Shown here piece after piece: positions 14,782 through 21,758 of a stretch of DNA of 21,758 bases. Numbering within the stretch: position 1 is the first letter of the stretch; each line of letters opens with the position of its first letter. The stretch covers positions 1 to 21,758 of the forward strand of contig JBAQMG010000105.1 of the NCBI GenBank assembly GCA_049302575.1, written 5' to 3'. The notes under the pieces were generated by a model. It was given only the letters and a program-made list of their open reading frames with translations, searched no databases and was not told the DNA's origin. This stretch comes from JBAQMG01 sp049302575. Lineage in GTDB: Bacteria > Bacillota > Desulfitobacteriia > Desulfitobacteriales > Desulfitobacteriaceae. A program made the translations under genes and the position numbers.

Positions 14782-15417
14782 TTATTTAGCTAGAGCCCCG
14801 AATTGCTCCTCAGCTGTTCTCAAATCAGTTTCTTGTTGAACAGTACTTATGGTTTCACAATGACTTTCTCTCCACCGAATGGGTGAAACTAACACGAATA
14901 GGCATATTCCGCCAATCGATAAGGAGAGATACTGCAGATACATAAGTAAAAATATTATGGGCACATACGTCCTTGGAGTACCAATAGCGTATGCGTAGGG
15001 TCGTATAGTATGTACTGTTGTATTTAGACGAGACCATGTTTCAAAACCGTAAAAGTCAACTGAATTTGCTATATCTCGTCCCATTTCAGCAAAAGAGTCA
15101 AGAGATGATACATAAATAAAACCTTTATCCGTATATATTTTGTCTAATTCAACAGGAGCACCTGTTATAGCAGCCTTCGAGTAAGTTCTTTCTATTCGTA
15201 TGATATTACTTGGGGCTATATTAACTGATCCCTTGGTCGTTACAATGGTGTATAATCCTCGATCAACCAATTCTATATTGGTTATCTTGACATCCAAGAA
15301 GTGAATACCTATCATAGTGGAGACTAGGATCAAAAGGCAAATCAATATTATGTTACCTGTTATTTTTTCCCGCCCCATAGGTTTCAGTACTTCTATCAAA
15401 GTGTACACGTCCTTCAC
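14782..15417 (-). CDS. Unknown membrane protein with two predicted helices
   Basis: I do not recognise a family. The protein has 211 residues. A hydrophobic helix lies at about 21-41 and another at about 150-178 (VPIIFLLMYLQYLSLSIGGICLFVLV). Between them is a domain of about 105 residues, rich in beta-like segments. This suggests both ends inside and the middle outside, or the reverse. The C-terminal 30 residues are polar. The start is unsure. GTG at 15417 opens the frame but has no ribosome site, while AAGGA falls just after it and could serve TTG at 15399 or a later start. It has its own promoter (15458-15486) and terminator (14730-14751), so it is probably transcribed alone. Confidence 0.65.
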   Translation of the reverse strand: MKDVYTLIEVLKPMGREKITGNIILICLLILVSTMIGIHFLDVKITNIELVDRGLYTIVTTKGSVNIAPSNIIRIERTYSKAAITGAPVELDKIYTDKGFIYVSSLDSFAEMGRDIANSVDFYGFETWSRLNTTVHTIRPYAYAIGTPRTYVPIIFLLMYLQYLSLSIGGICLFVLVSPIRWRESHCETISTVQQETDLRTAEEQFGALAK

Positions 15418-15457
15418 TCTTATTGTAAATATAATATCTTAGTTTAACTTAAAGACT

Positions 15458-15486
15458 ATTGTACTATAGATCAATTATTAAGACAA
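15458..15486 (-). promoter_or_regulatory. Sigma-A promoter for the unknown membrane protein gene
   Basis: On the minus strand, TTGTCT (15481-15486) and TACAAT (15458-15463) are separated by exactly 17 bases. Transcription would start near 15451, about 34 bases before the first possible start codon. Confidence 0.68.
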
Positions 15487-15525
15487 ACTATTCCTTCGAT
15501 CTACCAATACAAAAATACATAAAAA

Positions 15526-15546
15526 AAGAGGAGCATAGCCCCTCTT
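15526..15546 (-). terminator. Intrinsic terminator of the sdh/frd-malic enzyme operon
   Basis: AAGAGG pairs with CCTCTT, then after one mismatch GC pairs with GC around a 3-base loop. On the minus strand seven T follow. It begins 15 bases after the malic enzyme stop codon. Confidence 0.85.
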
Positions 15547-15560
15547 CGTGAGTTAACGCC

Positions 15561-16793
15561 TTAAACATGTAGTTTTCTAACCTTTTCGGCTATTTCTTCC
15601 GGATTTATAATTAGGCGGGCTACTTTGCTCTCAATAGCAGCCTTAGCAACGGCTGCAGCTACAGCAGGTGCAACTCTTGGATCGAAGGCTGCTGGTATAA
15701 CATAATCAGGTGAAAGTTCTTCATCGGAGATTAGCTTGGCAATGGCATAGGCCGCCGCTATTTTCATCTCTTCATTGATCGTCGTGGCCTTAACATCAAG
15801 TGCACCACGGAAAATCCCAGGAAAAACCAAGACATTATTAACTTGATTAGGCATATCTGAACGACCAGTAGCGATAACTGCTGCTCCAGCTTCCTTAGCT
15901 AAGTCTGGCATTATTTCAGGTGTTGGGTTAGCCATTGCAAAAATAATTGCACCTTCAGCCATCGACTTTACCATTTCAGGGGAGACAGTATTGCCAGCGG
16001 AAACTCCAATAAAGACATCGGCATTGACTATGACATCTGCCAAAGTGCCTTTAAGTAAGCAGCGATTGGTCAAGCTGGCAATTTCTTTTTTACTTTCGTT
16101 CATACCTTCCGAACGTCCTTCAAAAATCGCACCTGTTCTGTCACACAAGATAACATCTTGAACGCCCATCTTCATTAGTAATTTAATAATGGCTACGCCT
16201 GCAGCACCAGCCCCATTAGTTACAACCCGAATCTCATTCATTTTCTTACTCACAATTTTCAGAGCATTCACCAATCCTGACATTACAACAATGGCGGTGC
16301 CGTGTTGATCATCATGAAAGATGGGGATATTCATCTCTTTTTTTAAACGTTCTTCGATTTCAAAACAATTTGGCGCGGCTATATCCTCTAAATTAATCCC
16401 ACCAAACGTAGGCTGAAGTAGTTTTACTGTCTCAACAATTTTATTAACATCTGTAGTATCTAAACATATTGGAAAAGCATCTACGCCAGCAAAAGTTTTA
16501 AATAATATAGCTTTGCCTTCCATAACTGGCAGCGCAGCCTCAGGACCAATATTACCCAGACCAAGAACAGCTGTACCATCTGTTACTACTGCGACAAAGT
16601 TGCCTTTATTAGTATAGGTATAAGCTAAATCTTTGTCTTTAGCAATCAATCTACAGGCCTCAGCTACTCCAGGGGTATAAGCTAAAGAAAGATCGTGAGC
16701 ATTTCTAACAGGCACTTTGCTTTGAACAGCTAATTTACCAATATTTTGGCGGTGTAATTCTAAGGATTCTTCATTAATTCCGACACCAAACAC
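15561..16793 (-). CDS. Malic enzyme, short prokaryotic form
   Basis: The enzyme oxidatively decarboxylates L-malate to pyruvate and CO2 with NAD or NADP. It has 410 residues, the usual short form without the phosphotransacetylase extension. The catalytic Tyr39 lies in AYTPGVA and the catalytic Lys94 in MEGKA. Metal ligands are Glu136 and Asp137 (NLEDI) and Asp162 (FHDDQHGT). The cofactor-binding loop is TNGAGAAGVAI near 192-202. Cofactor preference cannot be read with confidence. The frame opens at GTG 16793 with a poorly spaced AAGG. Being 21 bases after the iron-sulfur subunit gene and before the operon terminator, it is the last gene of the sdh/frd unit. This couples malate oxidation to fumarate/succinate chemistry. 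Confidence 0.93.
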   Translation of the reverse strand: MFGVGINEESLELHRQNIGKLAVQSKVPVRNAHDLSLAYTPGVAEACRLIAKDKDLAYTYTNKGNFVAVVTDGTAVLGLGNIGPEAALPVMEGKAILFKTFAGVDAFPICLDTTDVNKIVETVKLLQPTFGGINLEDIAAPNCFEIEERLKKEMNIPIFHDDQHGTAIVVMSGLVNALKIVSKKMNEIRVVTNGAGAAGVAIIKLLMKMGVQDVILCDRTGAIFEGRSEGMNESKKEIASLTNRCLLKGTLADVIVNADVFIGVSAGNTVSPEMVKSMAEGAIIFAMANPTPEIMPDLAKEAGAAVIATGRSDMPNQVNNVLVFPGIFRGALDVKATTINEEMKIAAAYAIAKLISDEELSPDYVIPAAFDPRVAPAVAAAVAKAAIESKVARLIINPEEIAEKVRKLHV

Positions 16794-16814
16794 ACCTTTC
16801 TTTTTTATAAAAAA

Positions 16815-17567
16815 CTATTTCCGCAACCAGCGATTCAGAGCAAACTTATTAGTCTCCCTGTTTTGATCAGCTATACTAGTTGTCAGTGGGATGTTTTTAG
16901 GACAGGCTCTAACGCAGTTTTGGGCGTTACCACAATCACTAATTCCCCCATCAGCTGTTAAGGCAGCTAAACGTTCGTGTTTATTCATCTCTCCAGTAGG
17001 GTGCGCATTAAATAGACGAACCTGTGATATGGCTGCTGGGCCAATAAATTTGGAGCGAGAGTTAATCTGTGGGCAGGATTCCATGCAACACCCACAAGTC
17101 ATACACTTAGATAACTCATAAGCCCATTGACGTTTGTTTTCAGGCATTCTAGGTCCAGGACCCAAATCATAAGTGCCGTCTATCGGAATCCAAGCACGGA
17201 TCTTTTTTAAATTATCAAACATTTGTTGACGATTGACCATCAGATCTCTAACAAGGGGGAATTTTGTTAATGGTTCCAAAACAATCGGTTGATCTAGCTG
17301 ATCAACAAGGGCAGAACAAGCTTGACGTGCTTGTCCATTGATTTTCATGGTACAGGCTCCGCAAACCTCTTCAAGACAATTACATTCCCATACCACGGGA
17401 TTGGTTGCCTTACCTGCAGCTGTAACAGGGTTTTTTTGAATATCCATTAAACAGGAGATCACATTCATTCTAGAACGATAAGGCACTTGAAATGTTTCCC
17501 AATAAGAGGGTTTATTTGGAGCGTCTTGTCGACGGATTTTCAATTGAATATAATTTTGTTTGGTCAT
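16815..17567 (-). CDS. sdhB: Succinate dehydrogenase/fumarate reductase iron-sulfur subunit
   Basis: The protein has 250 residues and carries three clusters between flavin and haem/quinone. The [2Fe-2S] ligands are Cys64, 69, 72 and 84. The second domain has C-x2-C-x2-C-x3-CP (Cys155, 158, 161, 165) and C-x5-C-x3-CP (Cys212, 218, 222). By family assignment the [4Fe-4S] cluster uses Cys155, 158, 161 and 222, and the [3Fe-4S] cluster Cys165, 212 and 218. An extra Cys160 sits inside the first motif. The ATG at 17565-17567 follows an AAGGAGG site, 15 bases after the flavoprotein gene. The name could equally be frdB, because the direction of the enzyme is not fixed by sequence. Confidence 0.94.
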   Translation of the reverse strand: MTKQNYIQLKIRRQDAPNKPSYWETFQVPYRSRMNVISCLMDIQKNPVTAAGKATNPVVWECNCLEEVCGACTMKINGQARQACSALVDQLDQPIVLEPLTKFPLVRDLMVNRQQMFDNLKKIRAWIPIDGTYDLGPGPRMPENKRQWAYELSKCMTCGCCMESCPQINSRSKFIGPAAISQVRLFNAHPTGEMNKHERLAALTADGGISDCGNAQNCVRACPKNIPLTTSIADQNRETNKFALNRWLRK

Positions 17568-17582
17568 TACTTTAAATCCTCC

Positions 17583-19319
17583 TTAGCTCTCAACATCATA
17601 TCTGCGTGGACGAAGTGGAATTAAAGAGACATCAACAGCTTCATAGCTGATCTCTGGACCATTAGGGGTCCATGAAGCTACTGTTGTTTTAAGCCAGTTC
17701 GTATCATCACGTTCGGGAAACTCAGGTTTATAATGCGCTCCTCGACTTTCGTTACGTTGTAAAGCACCAATCGTTATAACTCTAGCCAATTCAAGCATAT
17801 TCCACAATTGCCGAATAAACGTGGCCATTTGTGCACTACGAACGACTTTATCGCTAAGTCCAATGTTATGCCAGCGTTTTATCAGTTCTTGTAATTTTAG
17901 ATCTGTAGCTGCTAATTTATCATTATAGCGAACGACAGTGACGTTCTCAGTCATAAGTTCGCCCAGTTCCTGATGTATAATGTAAGGATTTTCAGTTCCT
18001 TTCATATTAAGAATTTGAGACCATTTTGTTTCTTGAAGAGCTTTTGCTTTACTGAAAATCTGCTCTGTACCCGAAGGGGTTTTAATTTTGTTCTTATTGA
18101 TATATTCCAACGCTTTGGGCCCAGCCACCATGCCCCCATAAATAGCAGAAAGTAAAGAATTAGCCCCTAAACGATTTCCACCATGATACTGATACTCGCA
18201 TTCCCCTGCAGCAAAAAGTCCTGGAATATTCGTCATTTGCTCGTAATCTACCCAGAGACCTCCCATGGAGTAATGGACAGCAGGGAAAATACACATCGGG
18301 ACTTTTTTGGGATCATCACCCACAAATTTTTCGTAAATTTCCAAGATCCCGCCTAGTTTAATTTCTAGTTCATGTGGATCTTTGTGAGACAGATCAAGAT
18401 AAACCATATTTTCACCATTAACACCAAGTCCCTGATCAAAGACAACTTGATAAATCGCCCGCGTTGCAATATCCCGTGGAACTAAATTGCCATAGGCAGG
18501 GTACATTTCTTCAAGAAAATACCAAGGTTTACCGTCCTTATAGGTCCAAATACGACCACCTTCACCCCTTGCCGACTCAGACATTAGTCTAAGTTTATCT
18601 TCGCCTGGAATAGCCGTGGGGTGAATTTGAATAAATTCGCCATTAGCGTATTTGACGCCCTGTTGATAAAGAACAGAGGCGGCTGAACCAGTATTAATTG
18701 TAGAATTAGTGCTTTTGCCGAAGATCATACCAGGTCCACCCGTAGCAACGATTACAGCATCTGCAGGGAAAGAATGAATAGTCATATCTGTAATATTTTG
18801 AGCAACAATCCCTCGACAAACATCATTTTCAATGACAACTGAAAGAAGTTCCCAGCCTTCATATTTTTGGACAAGTCCTTCGGTTTCATAACGCCGAACC
18901 TGTTCATCCAGTGCGTAAAGAAGTTGTTGACCTGTCGTTGCCCCTGCAAATGCTGTCCGATGCTGTTTTGTCCCTCCAAAGCGACGAAAATCCAAGAGAC
19001 CTTCGGGGGTACGGTTAAACATAACACCCATCCGATCCATAAGATTAATTATCCCCGGGGCGGCATCACACATTGCTTTGACGGGTGGTTGGTTTGCTAA
19101 AAAATCTCCACCATAAATTGAGTCGTCAAAGTGTTCCCAAGGGGAGTCTCCTTCTCCTTTAGTATTGACAGCTCCATTGATTCCTCCTTGTGCACATACC
19201 GAATGTGACCTTTTAACTGGAACCAAAGAGAATAGATCTACTGGAGTACCTGCCTCAGCGATTTTAATTGCTGCCATAAGGCCGGCAAGTCCGCCTCCAA
19301 CAATAATTATTTTACTCAT
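17583..19319 (-). CDS. sdhA: Succinate dehydrogenase/fumarate reductase flavoprotein subunit
   Basis: This catalytic subunit has 578 residues and interconverts fumarate and succinate on the cytoplasmic face. The FAD motif GGGLAG is at residues 8-13. The covalent flavin histidine is His39 in RSHSVCAQGGING. Active-site elements include HPT (233-235) and the catalytic Arg251 in SARGEGG. The late flavin motifs GLFAAGECEYQYHGGNRLGA and NSLLSAIYGGMVAG are intact. Length and sequence style match the Bacillus/Wolinella type (type B). The ATG has a strong AGGAGGGAG site and lies 16 bases after the cytochrome b gene. The two names frdA and sdhA are equally defensible. Confidence 0.95.
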   Translation of the reverse strand: MSKIIIVGGGLAGLMAAIKIAEAGTPVDLFSLVPVKRSHSVCAQGGINGAVNTKGEGDSPWEHFDDSIYGGDFLANQPPVKAMCDAAPGIINLMDRMGVMFNRTPEGLLDFRRFGGTKQHRTAFAGATTGQQLLYALDEQVRRYETEGLVQKYEGWELLSVVIENDVCRGIVAQNITDMTIHSFPADAVIVATGGPGMIFGKSTNSTINTGSAASVLYQQGVKYANGEFIQIHPTAIPGEDKLRLMSESARGEGGRIWTYKDGKPWYFLEEMYPAYGNLVPRDIATRAIYQVVFDQGLGVNGENMVYLDLSHKDPHELEIKLGGILEIYEKFVGDDPKKVPMCIFPAVHYSMGGLWVDYEQMTNIPGLFAAGECEYQYHGGNRLGANSLLSAIYGGMVAGPKALEYINKNKIKTPSGTEQIFSKAKALQETKWSQILNMKGTENPYIIHQELGELMTENVTVVRYNDKLAATDLKLQELIKRWHNIGLSDKVVRSAQMATFIRQLWNMLELARVITIGALQRNESRGAHYKPEFPERDDTNWLKTTVASWTPNGPEISYEAVDVSLIPLRPRRYDVES

Positions 19320-19335
19320 TTATTAATCTCCCTCC

Positions 19336-19941
19336 TTACTTAAGGAATGCTGTTATGTCGTACAAACCTAGAAACGATATTATCAGGAAAAGAATTGTGC
19401 AAATATAGGACCAGATCTTTTGTGAGTGAACTCCTACCGTTATTCCCCATGTAATCGCAAACGCCCAAAGTCCATTAACAAAGTGAAATACGGCAAAAAG
19501 TATGCCCAAACTGTAAAAGATTAGTCCGAGGGGATTAGTCACAAAAATTTGCAGAGCGGCAAAGTTAGCCTCTCCGAAACGCAAAACATAAACATGAACC
19601 ACTACAAAAATCACAGTGTAGATTCCAGAGATCCTTTGAATAATGTAAAACCAATTGCGGGCATACTGGTAACGCAAAGTGTTCACTTGACCAGTATAAA
19701 CAATCCAACTTCCATAGATAGCGTGTAAAGCAATCGGTAAAAAAATCACCAACAACTCTATAAGAATTAAACCAGGAAAATTGCGCATGCCAGAAATAAT
19801 TTTATCATACTGTTCTGGTCCTGCTTGAGCGAAAGAATTTAGAATTAAGTGAAAAGTTAAAAACAGACCAATTGGGATTAAACCGAGTAAAGAATGGATA
19901 CGTCTAATTAAAAAGTGATAGGGATTTTGTGCGGTGTTCAA
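19336..19941 (-). CDS. sdhC: Succinate dehydrogenase/fumarate reductase cytochrome b558 subunit (dihaem, type B)
   Basis: This single membrane anchor of a type B enzyme exchanges electrons with menaquinone through two haems b. About five membrane helices are seen. With the start used here (201 residues), the four haem ligands are His31, His73, His116 and His153. The N-terminal RRIHSLLGLIPIG motif is characteristic of the family. The residue two before the fourth haem ligand is Val, where the Wolinella fumarate reductase has its proton-pathway Glu, so it is more Bacillus-like. The start chosen is TTG at 19941, nine bases after AAAGGAG. The in-frame ATG at 19962 lies upstream of that site and has no ribosome site of its own. 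It is the first gene of the operon. Confidence 0.9.
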   Translation of the reverse strand: MNTAQNPYHFLIRRIHSLLGLIPIGLFLTFHLILNSFAQAGPEQYDKIISGMRNFPGLILIELLVIFLPIALHAIYGSWIVYTGQVNTLRYQYARNWFYIIQRISGIYTVIFVVVHVYVLRFGEANFAALQIFVTNPLGLIFYSLGILFAVFHFVNGLWAFAITWGITVGVHSQKIWSYICTILFLIISFLGLYDITAFLK

Positions 19942-20012
19942 AAAAAGTCGCTCCTTTCGCATTTTAAAATACTAATTGTAATAAATTCAACAACTAGTTG
20001 TCCATTTGTCAT

Positions 20013-20027
20013 GCAATTTAAGTGCCA
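20013..20027 (-). promoter_or_regulatory. Sigma-54 (-24/-12) promoter of the sdh/frd-malic enzyme operon
   Basis: The minus strand reads TGGCAC-TTAAA-TTGC. This fits the sigma-54 consensus, with the invariant GG and GC in the required 10-base register, and is preceded by TTT. Transcription would begin near 20001, about 60 bases before the sdhC start codon. A sigma-54 activator gene lies immediately upstream. No good sigma-A promoter is seen in this gap. Confidence 0.85.
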
Positions 20028-20094
20028 AAGAAAGATAAACAAGACAAAAATAACGTTCTGTCCATGGGTATTAGAGTTTCACTAAGATCAGCGG

Positions 20095-20141
20095 CTTCAG
20101 AGGCAAATAGGTTAAACTCGCTCATCTTCGAAAAGCAAATA
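20095..20141. promoter_or_regulatory. Paired direct repeats, candidate upstream activator sites
   Basis: On the minus strand, TATTTGCTTTTCGAAG (20126-20141) and TATTTGCCTCTGAAG (20095-20109) share an identical TATTTGC and match at 13 of 15 aligned positions with one gap. Their starts are 31-32 bases apart, three helical turns. They are centred about 100 and 132 bases upstream of the predicted sigma-54 start, the usual place for activator-bound enhancers. Confidence 0.5.
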
Positions 20142-20163
20142 ATTGGAAACTAGAAGACCCCAT

Positions 20164-20212
20164 ACTTTCTAATTTATATAAATTTATATATAAATTATAT
20201 AAATTAGAAAGT
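20164..20212. repeat. AT-rich 49-base inverted repeat at the end of the sigma-54 activator gene
   Basis: Arms of 18 bases (20164-20181 and 20195-20212) are perfectly complementary, and the 13-base centre contains a further TTTATATATAAA palindrome. The right arm includes the last codons and the stop of the activator gene. No T-run follows on the minus strand, so it may be an unusual terminator, a transcript-stabilising hairpin or a DNA structural element. Confidence 0.6.
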
Positions 20213-21758
20213 TCTAAGTTTATTATATAAAGTTGCAAGGGAGATATTTAAAACTTGTGCTGCACGTTTTTTCCCTTCTACAGAATCTCCAAAACGTTGT
20301 AAAGCCATACGGATCATTCGTTTTTCCATTTCTTCAATGGACATTAAATCTGCTATAGTTGAGGTATCTGTGTGAATTGGAGTTTCTAAAAGGGAGACTA
20401 AATGTTTGTGAGAGATCAGATCCTCATCTACGGTAACCATAGCCCGTTCAATGACATTCTGAAGTTCGCGAACATTTCCTGGCCAATGATAGTCAAACAA
20501 CACTTTTTCAGCTTGAGAGGAAAAACCCGTGACTTTTTTACCAAATTTACGGTTGAATTTTACAATCATTGAATGTGAATAAGCTGGAATATCATCTTTA
20601 TGTTTACGCAAGGGTGGTAAATGTAATTCTACAACATTCAAACGGTAATATAGATCCTCGCGAAAGTCTCCCAGTCTTACCATTTCTTTCAAATTACGGT
20701 TTGTTGCTGCTACTATACGTACGTCTACTTTAATTGTACGAGTCCCTCCTACACGTTCAAATTCCATATCTTGCAGGACCCTTAGTAGTTTTGCTTGTAA
20801 ATATAAATTCATGTCCCCAATCTCATCGAGAAAGATAGTTCCGTCATGGGCAAGTTCCATTTTGCCTAATTTATTTTTGATAGCTCCAGTAAAGGAGCCT
20901 TTTTCATGGCCAAAAAATTCACTTTCTAACAAAGTTTCAGGAATTGCGGCGCAATTCACTTTAATAAAAGGCTTGTCCCAACGCGGGCTAGCACTATGAA
21001 TAGCATGAGCAAACAACTCCTTACCAGTGCCGCTTTCACCAATTATAAGTACTGTAGAATTACTCTTAGCTACCTTGCGAGCCAAATCAATCGCTGTTTC
21101 AAATTCGCGATGACTTCCTAATATATCGTCAAAAGAATAGCTGCTTGTAGAGATTTGATTAATGCGAGTTTTTAAATCACTAATTTCCTGATTCGAAGCC
21201 TGCAACTGTTCCATGAGCTTATATATGTCCGTTAAAGGCTGAAAGACGACCACTGCACCTTCCATCTTTCCCTCAACAACGATAGGGGAGGCATTAGAAA
21301 TTACTTCAGCGTTACTTCCTCCAACTTGAGAGCGATGAGCAAAAATGGGTTCGTGTGTACGTAGTGCACGGGCAAGTGCTCCGTTGGGCGAAGCCTCAAA
21401 GATATTTTCCCCGATTCTTTGGCTGGCGGGGACACCAGTAACCCGTGTAAACGAAGGATTAACATACTTGATAGTCCCATCGCCTGCCGCTACTTCAATA
21501 GCCTCCTGAACAGAATTAAGTATTGCATCAAGTTCACCCTTTACACGCTTAATTTCAGAAAGTTTTTCCTTTTCCTCTATCAAATGCATCATTAAGTTAG
21601 CTCCCTCTGCTTCCATGACAGAGGTTAAGCTATGTTTATTTTGTTCAATATAACTTTGAACTTCTGTCAAGCCTGTTGCTTCAATGATGACATCTAAATC
21701 TGTGATTTGACATAGTACTTCAATCGATGTACAAGTTTCTACCCCATCATTTCTGGCC
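20204..21758 (-). CDS. Sigma-54-dependent transcriptional activator, partial at right edge
   Basis: The frame stays open to the right edge, so 517 residues are visible and the start codon is outside. The TTG at 21670 is an internal Leu codon, not a start. Residues 1 to about 62 (ARNDGVETCTSIEVL, then DLDVIIEATG) look like the end of a Rossmann NAD(P)-binding domain. A PAS domain follows (about 73-180). The AAA+ domain has Walker A GESGTGKE (240-247), GSFTGA (287-292, the sigma-54 contact loop) and Walker B IFLDEIGD (308-315). The C-terminus is a Fis-type HTH (KRAAQVLNISLATLYNKL, about 497-514). No phospho-receiver is visible. It is the likely activator of the sdh/frd operon because that operon has a sigma-54 promoter and is its direct downstream neighbour. 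Confidence 0.92.
   Translation of the reverse strand, partial: ARNDGVETCTSIEVLCQITDLDVIIEATGLTEVQSYIEQNKHSLTSVMEAEGANLMMHLIEEKEKLSEIKRVKGELDAILNSVQEAIEVAAGDGTIKYVNPSFTRVTGVPASQRIGENIFEASPNGALARALRTHEPIFAHRSQVGGSNAEVISNASPIVVEGKMEGAVVVFQPLTDIYKLMEQLQASNQEISDLKTRINQISTSSYSFDDILGSHREFETAIDLARKVAKSNSTVLIIGESGTGKELFAHAIHSASPRWDKPFIKVNCAAIPETLLESEFFGHEKGSFTGAIKNKLGKMELAHDGTIFLDEIGDMNLYLQAKLLRVLQDMEFERVGGTRTIKVDVRIVAATNRNLKEMVRLGDFREDLYYRLNVVELHLPPLRKHKDDIPAYSHSMIVKFNRKFGKKVTGFSSQAEKVLFDYHWPGNVRELQNVIERAMVTVDEDLISHKHLVSLLETPIHTDTSTIADLMSIEEMEKRMIRMALQRFGDSVEGKKRAAQVLNISLATLYNKLRTF

Noticed and set aside
16891..17121. 76-codon frame antisense to the iron-sulfur subunit gene
   Set aside because: It is a shadow of the Cys-rich coding region and has no independent support.
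21668..21670. TTG as the start of the sigma-54 activator
   Set aside because: The same frame continues upstream without a stop to the window edge and encodes domain-like sequence, so this is an internal Leu codon.

Overview
The window looks like chromosomal DNA of an anaerobic, menaquinone-using, low-to-moderate G+C Firmicute. The best guess is a Desulfosporosinus/Desulfitobacterium-type member of the Clostridia. This is an inference from gene content: a ferredoxin-fused FixABCX, a Bacillus-type (type B) succinate dehydrogenase/fumarate reductase, a UPF0182 protein, a sigma-54 activator, strong Shine-Dalgarno sites and frequent TTG/GTG starts. I see no rRNA, tRNA, CRISPR array, insertion sequence, prophage or plasmid gene.

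Layout. 1-865: the N-terminal two thirds of a rhomboid protease, cut by the left edge. 1011-1550: a small Met/Gly/Cys-rich LysM protein with its own sigma-A promoter. 1830-5580: the fixABCX operon (minus strand), ended by an intrinsic terminator at 1753-1787. 5697-6608: thioredoxin reductase. 6816-10945 (plus strand): a UPF0182 membrane protein and a GT-B glycosyltransferase, ended by a terminator between convergent genes. 11002-13272 (minus): an anchored unknown protein and a phosphodiester-glycosidase (NAGPA-type) protein, with a sigma-A promoter upstream. 13273-13618 has no gene and holds a degenerate repeat block. 13619-15417 (minus): an OsmC protein, an ANTAR regulator with a degenerate receiver domain, and an unknown membrane protein. 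15561-19941 (minus): sdhC/frdC-sdhA/frdA-sdhB/frdB-malic enzyme. 20204-21758: a sigma-54 activator cut by the right edge.

The most notable system is at the right end. The sdh/frd-malic enzyme operon is preceded by a textbook sigma-54 (-24/-12) promoter (TGGCAC-N5-TTGC, 20013-20027). Two direct repeats about three helical turns apart lie roughly 100-135 bp upstream of the predicted start. The next gene upstream, on the same strand, encodes a sigma-54 activator with PAS, AAA+ and Fis-type HTH domains. Its visible N-terminus continues in frame past the window edge and resembles the end of a Rossmann-type NAD(P)-binding domain. I infer a local circuit in which a redox- or metabolite-sensing activator switches on a C4-dicarboxylate module: malate to pyruvate by malic enzyme, and fumarate to succinate (or the reverse) by the membrane enzyme. 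FixABCX is a second quinone-linked electron-transfer module in the same window, but nothing seen here links its regulation to the sdh/frd operon.
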